Of a stretch of DNA of 64,000 bases, positions 32,440 to 41,715 are shown piece after piece. Below the pieces are notes generated by a model. The model was not told where the DNA came from. It searched no databases and saw nothing but the letters and a program-made list of their open reading frames with translations. The first letter of the stretch is position 1. Each line of letters starts with the position of its first letter. This DNA is from Lacinutrix sp. MedPE-SW (GTDB lineage Bacteria > Bacteroidota > Bacteroidia > Flavobacteriales > Flavobacteriaceae): contig NZ_MPCX01000012.1 in NCBI RefSeq assembly GCF_001874145.1, positions 1-64,000 of the forward strand, written 5' to 3'. The translations under genes were made by a program, and so were the position numbers.

Positions 32440-33741
32440 TTATTGTTTTGGTTTTAGAGGCTCGATTTTAGGGCATAAAATCCATACTGCTAATAATGCT
32501 ATTGCTGCTAAAGCTCCACCAATTAAAAATGCGTAAGTATAATTGCCTCCCATAGTTAACATAGGTACTAAAATTGTAAGTCCAAAAGCTCCTAATTTTG
32601 CTGCTGTTCCTGAAAACCCAGATAAAGTACCAACTATTTTACCACTAAACATATCGCTTGGTAGTGTTTGTACATTACCTATTGCAGTTTGAAAACCAAA
32701 TAATAGTACTGCCATAATTATTACAGCTGTAAGTGCTGTTCCTGGAGCTTTCAATAAAAAGAAACATGGAATCATAATTAAACAACCTAAGGTTATAACC
32801 ATTTTACGTGTTTTATTAACACTCCATCCAGCAGATAATCTATTTTGTGCTAAAAGACCTCCAAACCAAGCGCCTAACATTGCACCTACATAAGGTACCC
32901 AAGCTGAAAAAGCAATTTCTTTTACATCTAAACCAAATACTTCATTAAGATATATTGGAATCCAAACTATAAACAACCACCAAATTGGGTCTATTGCAGC
33001 TGAAGCTAAAATAACTCCCCAACTTTCTTTACGTTTTAACAATTCGCTTGTGCTTGGAGCATAACCTTCATCGTAATTTCCATCTTCATCCAAATCTTGA
33101 TTTTTTTGACCTGATAAAATGTAATTTTTTTCTTCCTCAGATAGCCAAGGATGCTTTTTTGGTGATGATTTTACAATATAAAACCAAGGTAATAGCCATA
33201 AAAACCCTATTAAACCAACGCAAATAAATATGCCTTGCCATGATAAGTAAACAGATAAAAGGCCAATTATGGGATATGCAACTATTCCTCCAACAGCTGC
33301 GCCTGAATTAAATAAACCTTGAGCAAAAGCTCTTTCTTTAGTTGGAAACCACTCTGCATTTGCTTTTGCTGCTCCTGGCCAATTTCCAGCTTCTGCTATA
33401 CCTAAGATTGATCTAAATATTGAAAAGCTTATCATTCCCTTTGCAAAAGCATGAATCATAGTTGCTATAGACCAAATACCTATAGATAATGCAAAACCAA
33501 TTCTAGTACCTACCCAATCGAAAATTTTTCCAAATATTGTTTGACCTGCGGCATATGATAAGATAAAAACTGCAGATATAGTACCATAAATTGCTTTGGT
33601 ATCATCTGCTCCTAATTCTGGAAATAATTCTTTAGCTATATCTGGCCAAAGTGCTCCAAAGGCTTGCCTATCTATATAATTTATTACTGCTGCTAAAGCT
33701 ACTAAACCTACAACCCACCATCTTAATCCTTTAGATTTCAT
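32440..33741 (-). CDS. MFS transporter for uronates
   Basis: A 433-residue transporter with twelve predicted helices of the hexuronate (ExuT-like) group. It has WWVVGLVALAAVINYIDRQAF at the N-terminus, SFSIFRSILGIAEAGNWPGAAKA, and ERAFAQGLFNSGAAVGGI. It would import unsaturated uronate or DEHU across the inner membrane after lyases cut alginate. It lies 25 bases after the GntR regulator gene. Confidence 0.9.
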   Translation of the reverse strand: MKSKGLRWWVVGLVALAAVINYIDRQAFGALWPDIAKELFPELGADDTKAIYGTISAVFILSYAAGQTIFGKIFDWVGTRIGFALSIGIWSIATMIHAFAKGMISFSIFRSILGIAEAGNWPGAAKANAEWFPTKERAFAQGLFNSGAAVGGIVAYPIIGLLSVYLSWQGIFICVGLIGFLWLLPWFYIVKSSPKKHPWLSEEEKNYILSGQKNQDLDEDGNYDEGYAPSTSELLKRKESWGVILASAAIDPIWWLFIVWIPIYLNEVFGLDVKEIAFSAWVPYVGAMLGAWFGGLLAQNRLSAGWSVNKTRKMVITLGCLIMIPCFFLLKAPGTALTAVIIMAVLLFGFQTAIGNVQTLPSDMFSGKIVGTLSGFSGTAAKLGAFGLTILVPMLTMGGNYTYAFLIGGALAAIALLAVWILCPKIEPLKPKQ

Positions 33742-33766
33742 ATATATTTTATGAATTTATTTGTTA

Positions 33767-34468
33767 TTAAACATTATAGCAATACTTGTAAAGCTCGCTA
33801 AAATGTTCTTTCATTTTTTGTTTTGCCAATTTTGGGTTTTGTTTTTTTATTGCTGCAAAAATGGCTTCGTGTTCTTTTATACCTAGTTGAGCTAAGCCTT
33901 TATCGCAAACATGATGTGTTTCAAAGTTTGTAATTATCTCTGGAGTTATCATTAGCATTAGTGTATTAATAGTACTATTACCACTTGCTTTTGCTATTGC
34001 TAAATGAAAAAGTAAATCTTCTTGAACGGCATCTTTTCCTGCATTAACTTTTTCTGTATATGCTTCTAATGCTTCTTTCATTTTAATTAAATCTTCATCT
34101 GTTCTTCTTAAAGCTGCTAATTTCACAGTTTTAAGTTCTAAAAGAATTCTAGTTTCTACTAATGATTTAAAGTCTGGTTCTTCTAATCGCAAAATATCGT
34201 CTATCATACCATTTAAAGCAATTACACCTATATTTGCTACAAAAGTCCCACTTTGCGGAATAGATTTTAAAAGTCCATAAAATTCTAATTTTTGAATGGC
34301 TTCACGAATATTGTTTCTAGACACTTCTAACTTTTCTGAAAGGACACGCTCTGCAGGTAATTTATCTCCTGGCTCTAAATTTTTCTGATTTATTAAATCT
34401 CTAATTCCTGAAATTATAAATTTTTGAGTGTCTAGTTTTTCAATGTTTGTTAATATATCTAGTTTCAT
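33767..34468 (-). CDS. FadR-type GntR regulator
   Basis: A 233-residue regulator. Residues 10-80 form the winged helix (GDKLPAERVLSEKLEVSRNNIREAIQKLEFYGLLKS). Residues 95-225 are an FCD ligand domain (ETRILLELKTVKLAALRRT, FHLAIAKASGN, HEAIFAAIKKQN). FCD regulators commonly sense sugar acids, and KDG or KDPG is the obvious candidate. GntR/FadR proteins bind TGGT-spacer-ACCA sites, like the boxes in front of both lyase operons. It heads the catabolic run down to the LacI-like gene. Confidence 0.9.
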   Translation of the reverse strand: MKLDILTNIEKLDTQKFIISGIRDLINQKNLEPGDKLPAERVLSEKLEVSRNNIREAIQKLEFYGLLKSIPQSGTFVANIGVIALNGMIDDILRLEEPDFKSLVETRILLELKTVKLAALRRTDEDLIKMKEALEAYTEKVNAGKDAVQEDLLFHLAIAKASGNSTINTLMLMITPEIITNFETHHVCDKGLAQLGIKEHEAIFAAIKKQNPKLAKQKMKEHFSELYKYCYNV

Positions 34469-34502
34469 TCTTTCTGCTTTTTTTTAAATAAAAATTCTAC
34501 TT

Positions 34503-34533
34503 CAAAAATACTTTATTATTGTTAGAACAATAA
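34503..34533 (-). promoter_or_regulatory. Promoter and operator of the GntR regulator
   Basis: Minus strand -7 box TATTTTTG (34503-34510). Directly upstream is an 18-bp inverted repeat TTATTGTTAGAACAATAA (34516-34533) placed between the -35-like region and the -7 box. The core TTGTTAGAACAA matches the lyase operator TTGGTTTACCAA at 8 of 12 positions. Autoregulation is inferred. Confidence 0.55.
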
Positions 34534-34535
34534 GC

Positions 34536-34588
34536 TAAACTTTAAGGCCTCTACTAAGACCTTTAAAGTTTAACTATTAGGCGCCTAA
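34536..34588 (-). terminator. Hairpins after the PL7 gene
   Basis: Stem TAAACTTTAAGG (34536-34547) with CCTTTAAAGTTTA (34560-34572, one bulge), preceded in the minus direction by the perfect palindrome TTAGGCGCCTAA (34577-34588). There is no clear T run, so termination may be partial. Confidence 0.55.
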
Positions 34589-34604
34589 CAGACTAATTAT
34601 AATG

Positions 34605-35522
34605 CTAATGTTTCACCTCTAATTCGTAATATCTAACCTTAGCATACGCACCTTCATCTCGTGTTTGAAAATAATTTCCTGCTTTAAAATAGTTTTCAAA
34701 AATTCCCCATTTTTTTATATGAATACTTTCATATACTTTATATTCATTATTATTTAGAATAATTACCATTTTGCCATCTGAGACTTGAACTTCTAAGGTG
34801 AATTTTTTAAATCCAACTTCTTGTTTAAAATTAAATCCTTTATCATTCGCCCAAGCTTCTTCATGAAGTAACTCTTCATTTGAGGCATTTATATTTTTAA
34901 GAACTTTAGTTTTAACTCTTATTTTTCCTTTATCCCAATATATTTTAAGCATTGGTGGTGCATTATTATCTTTGGCACCAATTAAATCTCTTTGCTCGTT
35001 TGTTAACCTGCCATGAATTTGCATTATTATTATTCTATGGTGTTTTCCGTCTTTATCTTTTGTGACATCATCTATTGCCAACTTACCTTTCAATATACCT
35101 CCTTGCTTAAAGGTCCAGTTTACATTATTTTCTCCCGAGACCATTTGTTCTCTAAGCTCTGACCTCGAATATTTTGTATTTGCAGTTGTTGCTTTACTTG
35201 GAAATGCATGAAAAACTATCGCTCCTCTAGTAGAATCGTTATACATATAAGGTTTTAGTTTTTCGTTTGTGGCATAATTAAAGATTTCTGGTGGCGAAAC
35301 TTCTAAAGGTTTTTTACTATCTCCTGCAGGTGTAGTAACTTTCCAATGTGTTAAATCTATATTTGGAAGCTTAACTTTTTTCTTCTTTTTTTTTCTTTTC
35401 TTTTTTTTATTTTTTTTAATTTCTGTTTTATGTGATTCTTTTAAATTAATAGATTGGGCACTAATATTAAAGACTGAAGCAAATACTAATAATGTTAATA
35501 GGTATTTAAATTTTATAAGCAT
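34605..35522 (-). CDS. Alginate lyase, PL7
   Basis: A 305-residue secreted lyase. A signal peptide of about 22 residues is followed by a striking Lys-rich tract at residues 35-50 (KKNKKKKRKKKKKKVK), then the jelly-roll domain from about 53. PL7 motifs are complete: RSELREQ, MQIHG and YFKAGNYFQ. It cuts alginate by beta-elimination. It is last of the susC-susD-PKD-PL7 run. The polybasic tract is unusual and could bind the anionic polymer (inference). Confidence 0.92.
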   Translation of the reverse strand: MLIKFKYLLTLLVFASVFNISAQSINLKESHKTEIKKNKKKKRKKKKKKVKLPNIDLTHWKVTTPAGDSKKPLEVSPPEIFNYATNEKLKPYMYNDSTRGAIVFHAFPSKATTANTKYSRSELREQMVSGENNVNWTFKQGGILKGKLAIDDVTKDKDGKHHRIIIMQIHGRLTNEQRDLIGAKDNNAPPMLKIYWDKGKIRVKTKVLKNINASNEELLHEEAWANDKGFNFKQEVGFKKFTLEVQVSDGKMVIILNNNEYKVYESIHIKKWGIFENYFKAGNYFQTRDEGAYAKVRYYELEVKH

Positions 35523-35546
35523 ATGATTCAGTCTTTTATTAGTTTA

Positions 35547-36413
35547 TTAGTTAGCGGTTAAAGAAAAAGTGTCTACGCGAGCTTCTTCTCCTTGATTTGT
35601 TATTAATATTGATATTGTATTATTTGCTCCTGTATTAAATGGAATATTCGCTTGTACATAATCACTTGCACTTGTTTGGTCTGTACCTTCAAAATCTTCT
35701 ATTGTAGTTGCTAATGCGGCGTCTAAATCTGTGTGATCTCCGCCGGCAAGAACAGATACTGTAATAGATCCTGGGTTATTAGTTTTTAAAGTATAGTAAT
35801 ATGTTAAAGTGTAATCTGTATTTGGTGAAATTTCTAATTCTTGATATGCAATACGATCTCCTGCCGAAGGGAATTTAGCTGCTTGAGAACCACTATGCAC
35901 TGGACTTGATGTAATTTGAATTACTCCTCCTAAATCTGAATTTCTCCAAGAATCTCTACCATCACCTGTACCATCTGGTAAACTTAAATCTTCAAAACTT
36001 GATTCTAAAATATCTGGCAGTAAAGCCATTGGCTCTTCTGGCTCGATAACTTCTATAGTTTCAGTAAATGTGCTTGTTACTCCTAAATCATCTGAAGCAG
36101 TTAAGGTTACAGTATACATTCCTTCTCCAGGATATGTATTTACTGGATCTACTTCGGTTGATTGGTTTCCGTCTCCAAAATCCCATGCGTAAGATGTTGC
36201 ACTTACAGATCCATTTGCAAAACTATATACTTTCCATGATTCATCTCCACCTGTTCCTTGTGAATAAGAAAAGCTTGCTGTTGGAGGTGTTGCGTCTTCT
36301 ATTGAATTTGCTTCAGCTGGTTGAAATTTTTCTAAATCTTCGCAAGCATAAAATGTAATAGCAAAAACTATTGCAACTACAGCTTTAAAGCTATTTTTAA
36401 ATTTATTTTTCAT
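35547..36413 (-). CDS. PKD-domain surface lipoprotein (SusE/F position)
   Basis: A 288-residue lipoprotein. A Met at 36458 is in frame but overlaps the susD end, so the Met at 36413 with signal KNKFKNSFKAVVAIVF and lipobox Cys in FYAC is used. Residues about 32-110 form a PKD domain (WKVYSFANGS, YAWDFGDGN, YPGEGMYTVTLTASDD). The C-terminal part is a beta-sandwich resembling a carbohydrate-binding module (SSFEDLSLPDGTGDGRDSW). By place it is the glycan-binding partner of SusC/SusD, probably for alginate. Confidence 0.85.
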   Translation of the reverse strand: MKNKFKNSFKAVVAIVFAITFYACEDLEKFQPAEANSIEDATPPTASFSYSQGTGGDESWKVYSFANGSVSATSYAWDFGDGNQSTEVDPVNTYPGEGMYTVTLTASDDLGVTSTFTETIEVIEPEEPMALLPDILESSFEDLSLPDGTGDGRDSWRNSDLGGVIQITSSPVHSGSQAAKFPSAGDRIAYQELEISPNTDYTLTYYYTLKTNNPGSITVSVLAGGDHTDLDAALATTIEDFEGTDQTSASDYVQANIPFNTGANNTISILITNQGEEARVDTFSLTAN

Positions 36414-36429
36414 TTTATTTAAATTTTTA

Positions 36430-37863
36430 TTAGTAACCTGGGTTTTGTGATAAAGCACCGTTACTTAAGTTAATTTCTCTTTGTGGTATTGGTAATAATA
36501 AATCTGAAGCAGTAAAACTACCGCCATTAGCACTTGAGAATGCAGAAAGTACTGTTTGCGCTTCACCAAAACGAATTAAATCGAATAAACGGTGATTTTC
36601 GAAAGCTAATTCTACTCTTCTTTCATCCATTAATTCTTGTTTTGTTATTGTACCATCACTATCTCCAGATAAGCCTGCTCTTAATCTTACCTCTTCAAAA
36701 GAATCTAAAGCTGCCTGAGCTGATGTACTGTTTCCACCTGCCATGATTGCTTCTACGTGTAGTAATAAAACATCTGCATAACGTAATACAATCCAATCGT
36801 TTCCTGCTTTTGTAGGATCGCTTGATGTTGGAGCAATACCTAAAGATTCATCTCCGTCTGGAATATATTTTACAACTTGAAATTGTGTTGGTTGGTCTGT
36901 ATCTACACGGTAAGAAAATGGTGTTCTATCACCTCCTAACATATCTAACGCGTCTCTTACATCTTGTGTTGTATAATTTACTCCACTTGTACGTCCAACT
37001 GCGTTTAACCATTCAGCAGAAAAGTTTTGACTATCTACTCCATCTGGAGCATAACCTATTGCAAAAATAATTTCGTTATTTAATTCGTTAAAAAACACAT
37101 CTTTAAAGTTTGGCTCTAGTGAGTAACCACTCATCATTACTTCTTCGCATAAAAGTTGTGCTTGTAAGTAATTTGTACCTTGTGTTAAATATACTTTTGC
37201 TAATAGTGTTTGAGCTGCTGCTTTAGAAGCTCTCGTTTTGTAAGTATTATCTAAACCATCTACTGCTGTTTCTAAGTCGCTTACAATTAATTCGTAAATA
37301 CTAGATGGGTCTACACGTGTAAAAGAGATTTCTGTCTCTGCAGAAGAAATTATTCTGTCTACTAATGGAATTGCTCCATATAACCTTACTAGGTTGAAGT
37401 ATGCATATGCTCTAACAAATTTAGCTTCGGCTTCAATACTATCTCTATTTTCTGATGATGCAACGTCTAAATTTTCTAAAACTATATTTGCTCTAAAAAT
37501 TACGTTATAGTAACTTCTATAATAATCTTCTACAATACCATTTGTAGCTGTTATTGAGTAGTTTTCAAACTGTGCTGCTTCACCTTCACTACTTTTAGTT
37601 CTTGTGTTATCGCTTCGCATTTCAGTTAAATAAAACTCTTGTTGTAATGCGTGGTAATCGTTAGAACTTGTAGAGTTAATTCCTTGTATACCATCATACA
37701 TGTTTATTACTCCTGTTAGTAGTTCTTCTTCATTAGTATAATAAATTTCGGCATTAACTAAAGTTTCTAATTGTGGTGATAAATAATCTTCTTCACAAGA
37801 GGAAACTGAAATTCCTAATATAAACAAGAACATCATTTTTATTGTTTTCATAATATATTTCAT
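36430..37863 (-). CDS. susD: SusD-like alginate-binding lipoprotein
   Basis: A 477-residue SusD/RagB protein. The signal ends SVSSCEED with the lipobox Cys. A second Met at residue 5 is an alternative start. TPR-like helices include FVRAYAYFNLVRLYGAIPLV and AAQTLLAKVYLTQGTNYL. The C-terminal pattern RRVELAFENHRLFDLIRFG and LPIPQREINLS is diagnostic. It sits on the cell surface as a lid on the TonB-dependent channel and binds alginate oligomers. It follows susC by 15 bases. Confidence 0.93.
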   Translation of the reverse strand: MKYIMKTIKMMFLFILGISVSSCEEDYLSPQLETLVNAEIYYTNEEELLTGVINMYDGIQGINSTSSNDYHALQQEFYLTEMRSDNTRTKSSEGEAAQFENYSITATNGIVEDYYRSYYNVIFRANIVLENLDVASSENRDSIEAEAKFVRAYAYFNLVRLYGAIPLVDRIISSAETEISFTRVDPSSIYELIVSDLETAVDGLDNTYKTRASKAAAQTLLAKVYLTQGTNYLQAQLLCEEVMMSGYSLEPNFKDVFFNELNNEIIFAIGYAPDGVDSQNFSAEWLNAVGRTSGVNYTTQDVRDALDMLGGDRTPFSYRVDTDQPTQFQVVKYIPDGDESLGIAPTSSDPTKAGNDWIVLRYADVLLLHVEAIMAGGNSTSAQAALDSFEEVRLRAGLSGDSDGTITKQELMDERRVELAFENHRLFDLIRFGEAQTVLSAFSSANGGSFTASDLLLPIPQREINLSNGALSQNPGY

Positions 37864-37878
37864 TTTAGTTGTTGTTTA

Positions 37879-40800
37879 TTAAAATTCTATATTTAATCCA
37901 AAAGTTACTGTTTGTTGAATAGGAGAACCTGCTCTTTGGTAACCATAAGTTGTTGGACTTGTATCGTTAATTGATTCTGGATTAAAACCTGTGTAATCGC
38001 TTGCTGTGAAATACAATAAATTAGTTCCTGAAAGGTATAATCTTGCTTTAGACATTCTTAATTTATCTGCTAATTTACTAGGAATTGAGAAGCCTAAATT
38101 CACGTTTCGAAGTGTTACATATGATGCATCTTGAATGATATCGTTTGTAAAGATTTTTTCTTTAATAAATTCCTGGTTTGGTGTTGTTTCTGGGTTAAAA
38201 TCTTGAGAACTATTAAAATGGTTAAAAAGATATTGATCTCCCATATTTCTAATTTCGGCACCATGACTTCCTTGAAACATGAAGCTTAAATCAAACTGTC
38301 CTAGTTTAAAATCGTTTGTTATACTCCAAACTAAATCTGGATATGGATCTCCTAAAATTGTTTTATCATCATCATCAATTACACCATCACCATTTAAATC
38401 TTTAACGTAAACATCTTGTGCTTCGCCTCCTACTGGATGGTAAGGGTTGTTAATATACTCTAAAGGTATATCTCTATCTACTACCCAACCGTAGTATGAA
38501 GAAATTGGATTTCCTACTAAATTAATCCACTCTGCAGCACGTTTAGAATCTACATTTTGAATTTGCCCATTAGAATCTCCATAACTAATTAGCTCGTTTT
38601 TATTTTGAGACGCTAACATTGTAGTACTCCATCTAAACTTTTCTTTACTAATGTTTCTTGTTCTTAATTCTATTTCAAAACCACTATTTTGTACTTCACC
38701 TATATTTACTAATCCACTAGAAAAACCTGTTGTACTTGATACTGGATTATCTATTAATAATTGATCACTTCTCCTGTTATAATAATCGAAAGAACCTGAA
38801 ATTGCATTATTAAACAATCCAAAATCTAAACCTGGATTTATTTCTATTGAGCGTTCCCATTGTAAGTCTGGATTGGCAAGGTTTAATGAATTAAATCCTT
38901 GTACTAAAGATCCATCTATAACTGCTGTTGAAGGTTCTAATAATGATAAATAAGGAAAACTGTTAATTTGGTCATCTCCTACATCAAAAAATGGATTACC
39001 AGCAGTACCATAACTCATTCTAACCTTAAGATTATTTACAACATCACTTTCGTTTAAAAAATCTTCATTACTTACTATCCAACCTGCTGAAGCTGCTGGG
39101 AAATAACCGTATTTTGAATTTTCTCCAAAAGCAGAATAACCATCTGCTCTCATACTTACAGACACTAAATATTTGTTGTCGTAAGCATAATTAACTCTTC
39201 CTAAATACGATATTAAACGTCTTGGAAACTCATAAGATTCACCAACAACGGTTGTTGGGTCTGCTGCGCTTATTGTTTGCACTAAATCTGATGTATAACC
39301 AGCTCCTTGAATACTTTCAAAAGTATTATCCCATTTTTCTGCAGAGAAACCAGCAATTGCACTTAAATCATGATTACCAAAAGATTTATCGAATGATAAA
39401 ATATTATCTGTAACTATATGAATTTGATTTGCAGTTGATAAATCTAATTGTGCTGCACTTGCTCCATTTCTATTAGATTGTACTCCTTGCCAACGGTCTC
39501 TTTTTGTGTTTTGATAATCTCCAGATAAAGAGGTTTTAAAGCTAAAAGCATCAGAGATGTCATATTTAGCATAGAAACTTCCAAATAATTTAAATTTATA
39601 ATCGTTTCTATCACGCTCTAAAACTTTTGCTGCTGGATTTGTATTAGAGGTATTACTAATATCTGTTCCTCCAGATTCTACTGGCATCATTGTTTCTAAA
39701 TCGAAATCATCAAACATACGTTGTGTTGCATAATCTCCAATTTGCACATCTGCATAAGCTCCATTATCTCTAAGTTTATTAACAAACTGAATATTATTTT
39801 CGTCTATATATAACGGTAACCATGGTGTTTGACGTAAAATATCATGGGTTGAACCATCAAAACGTTGCCTATTAGTATAACTTGGAGAGACATTTAAACC
39901 TACAGAAAATTTATCGTTTAGTTTAGTATCTACTTTCGCTCTAATTGCATACTTTTTATAATCGTCTGTTAATAAAACACCTTCATCGTGCACATAATTT
40001 AAAGATGTACTAAACTTTGTGTTTTGACTTCCACCTCTTGCAGAAAATGAATGACTATTTATAGTACCACCATCAAAAATAACATCTTGCCAATCTCTAT
40101 CGACACCTATTAGCTGTTTTACTCTTGTTCTGTCTGACAAAGTTCCAGTTGCTGCAAGTTCTGCTGCTGCAGTTTCTGCAACTGTAAAGTAGTAATCATC
40201 ACTTTGTCTTGCTTCTTTAAAACCTGTAAAAGCATTATATGTAAATCTTGTTTTTCCTTCTTTACCACTTTTAGTAGTAATTAAAATAACTCCATTCGCT
40301 CCTCTTGCTCCATAAATAGCTGTTGAAGAAGCATCTTTTAAAACTTCAAAAGACGACACTTCGTTCATATCTAAAGATCCTAAAAAATCATCATCTACAA
40401 CTACACCATCTACAACAATTGTTGGTGATGATTTACCTGTAATAGACCCAACACCACGAACACGAATTGTTGGAGCAGATCCTGCTTCACCTTCTGTCGC
40501 AGCAACTGTAACACCAGATACTTGACCAACTAAAGCCTCATCTACCCTTGGTACTGCAATTTGATCTAAATCTTCATTGACTACCTTTGATATCGCAGTA
40601 GTTAATTGACTCTTTTTTTGCGTACCATATCCAATTACAACAACTTCATCAAGCTTATTAGCATCTTCAACTAAGGCTATATTTATTGTAGTATTTGTAG
40701 TTACAGGTATTAATTGAGTTATATATCCTACATAAGTAAATTGAAGTACATCTCCTTCTTTAGCATCTATCTCGTAATTACCATCAAAATTTGTACTTGT

Positions 40801-40959
40801 ACCATTGTTTGTTCCTGCAACAATAACGTTTACACCTGGCATTGGCATATTGTCTCCCGCATCAACGACTTGACCTTTTAAGGTTAAGCTTTCTTGTGCG
40901 AATGCAGAGACACAAATTAATAGCATTATAAAAAATGCCGAATTAGCTTTCAAATTCAT
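37879..40959 (-). CDS. susC: SusC-like TonB-dependent transporter
   Basis: A 1026-residue outer membrane transporter. It has a signal peptide of about 21 residues, a carboxypeptidase-like N-terminal domain (LKGQVVDAGDNMPMPGVNV), the TonB-box region LDEVVVIGYGTQKKSQL, the plug (DASSTAIYGARGANGVILITTK) and a 22-strand barrel ending VTFGLNIEF. It imports alginate oligosaccharides using TonB energy. It heads the run susC-susD-PKD-PL7 behind a leader of about 200 bases. Confidence 0.95.
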   Translation of the reverse strand: MNLKANSAFFIMLLICVSAFAQESLTLKGQVVDAGDNMPMPGVNVIVAGTNNGTSTNFDGNYEIDAKEGDVLQFTYVGYITQLIPVTTNTTINIALVEDANKLDEVVVIGYGTQKKSQLTTAISKVVNEDLDQIAVPRVDEALVGQVSGVTVAATEGEAGSAPTIRVRGVGSITGKSSPTIVVDGVVVDDDFLGSLDMNEVSSFEVLKDASSTAIYGARGANGVILITTKSGKEGKTRFTYNAFTGFKEARQSDDYYFTVAETAAAELAATGTLSDRTRVKQLIGVDRDWQDVIFDGGTINSHSFSARGGSQNTKFSTSLNYVHDEGVLLTDDYKKYAIRAKVDTKLNDKFSVGLNVSPSYTNRQRFDGSTHDILRQTPWLPLYIDENNIQFVNKLRDNGAYADVQIGDYATQRMFDDFDLETMMPVESGGTDISNTSNTNPAAKVLERDRNDYKFKLFGSFYAKYDISDAFSFKTSLSGDYQNTKRDRWQGVQSNRNGASAAQLDLSTANQIHIVTDNILSFDKSFGNHDLSAIAGFSAEKWDNTFESIQGAGYTSDLVQTISAADPTTVVGESYEFPRRLISYLGRVNYAYDNKYLVSVSMRADGYSAFGENSKYGYFPAASAGWIVSNEDFLNESDVVNNLKVRMSYGTAGNPFFDVGDDQINSFPYLSLLEPSTAVIDGSLVQGFNSLNLANPDLQWERSIEINPGLDFGLFNNAISGSFDYYNRRSDQLLIDNPVSSTTGFSSGLVNIGEVQNSGFEIELRTRNISKEKFRWSTTMLASQNKNELISYGDSNGQIQNVDSKRAAEWINLVGNPISSYYGWVVDRDIPLEYINNPYHPVGGEAQDVYVKDLNGDGVIDDDDKTILGDPYPDLVWSITNDFKLGQFDLSFMFQGSHGAEIRNMGDQYLFNHFNSSQDFNPETTPNQEFIKEKIFTNDIIQDASYVTLRNVNLGFSIPSKLADKLRMSKARLYLSGTNLLYFTASDYTGFNPESINDTSPTTYGYQRAGSPIQQTVTFGLNIEF

Positions 40960-41035
40960 AATTAATTTTAAAGTTTTAAGTTAGTTAATAATTGATTCTT
41001 AAAACACAATTGGTACAAGAGAACTATTAGTTTAT

Positions 41036-41119
41036 TATCTTTGTGATATTGTGTTTTACACATACTACTTCCGGTAAAGAAGTTTTAATTAGGATAGGCT
41101 GCAACCTATCCTTTTTTTT
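41036..41119 (+). ncRNA. Candidate antisense RNA over the susC leader
   Basis: On the plus strand, TATCTTTG (41036-41043) matches the -7 consensus. About 50 bases later there is a clean terminator: AGGATAGG (41091-41098), loop CTGCAA, CCTATCCT (41105-41112), T run. No plus-strand gene lies upstream to explain the terminator. The product would be about 70 bases and fully complementary to the susC leader. Antisense RNAs at susC leaders are known in Bacteroides. The -33 element is weak, so confidence is limited. Confidence 0.4.
41091..41119 (+). terminator. Rho-independent terminator, plus strand
   Basis: Perfect 8-bp stem with a six-base loop followed by eight T on the plus strand. On the minus strand the flank is AATTAAAAC, a poor U run, so susC read-through in that direction is possible. 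Confidence 0.75.
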
Positions 41120-41130
41120 ACCAAAAAAAA

Positions 41131-41196
41131 TTGGTAAACCAAATTGGTTATCCAAATTGGTTTACCAAATATATGTAAATATTTGTTAATTACAAC
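41131..41196 (-). promoter_or_regulatory. susC promoter with three phased operator boxes
   Basis: Minus strand: -33 GTTG (41193-41196), 19-bp gap, -7 TATATTTG (41166-41173). Three TTGGN4CCAA boxes start at 41131, 41144 and 41157, exactly 13 bp apart. The first overlaps the -7 box and covers the start of transcription. The lay-out fits repression, with relief by an alginate breakdown product. Confidence 0.7.
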
Positions 41197-41325
41197 GTTT
41201 TCGTTACTTTTAAATGTTAAAAAAATTAAGAATTTTATAAAAAAAAGGAAATTTTCACTAAAGTGGTAAGAATTTTACCACTATATGCAAAACACTTTTT
41301 CACCTAAACTAATTACTTCCTAATT

Positions 41326-41697
41326 TTATTTATCACTGAAATATGAAGGACCTTCTCCGGTTAAAAAGTCTTCTCTAACTGGACTAAACGTATCTATTAA
41401 TTGGCCTTCTTCTAAACAAACTGCACTGTGTAATAAGTTAGGCTCAATATAAACTCCATCTCCAGCTTCAACTATTTTTTTCTCTCCATCAATTTCGAAC
41501 TCAAATTTACCAGATACACAATAGGTTGCTTGCGTATGAAAATGTTGATGCGGTGCTCCTAAAGCACCTTTTTCAAATTTTACACTTACCATCATGATCT
41601 GATTGTCATAACCTAAAAATTTTCTAGAAACTCCACCTCCAAGTTGTTCCCATTCTAGGTCTTTTGCTACAATGTACTTTTTGCTAAATCTTTTCAT
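41326..41697 (-). CDS. kdgF: KdgF-type cupin
   Basis: A 123-residue single-domain cupin. Metal ligands are in APHQHFHTQATY and the second motif PNLLHSAV. VSGKFEFEIDGEK and GDGVYIEP complete the barrel. KdgF speeds the ring opening of unsaturated uronate monomers to the linear keto acid, just before the DEHU-type reductase step. It is last in the lyase run that starts at 48317. Confidence 0.9.
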   Translation of the reverse strand: MKRFSKKYIVAKDLEWEQLGGGVSRKFLGYDNQIMMVSVKFEKGALGAPHQHFHTQATYCVSGKFEFEIDGEKKIVEAGDGVYIEPNLLHSAVCLEEGQLIDTFSPVREDFLTGEGPSYFSDK

Positions 41698-41715
41698 TTT
41701 ATTATTTGTTTTATT

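Noticed and set aside
36068-37070. Plus-strand Leu-rich ORFs within the susD/PKD region
   Set aside because: They are antisense frames of well-supported genes, with an extreme Leu bias caused by the complementary strand.
41131-41168. TTGGN4CCAA boxes as LacI operators
   Set aside because: LacI-family operators usually have a central CG step. These have AT-rich centres and TGGT/ACCA half-sites, which suit the FadR-type GntR protein better. Not excluded, only less likely.
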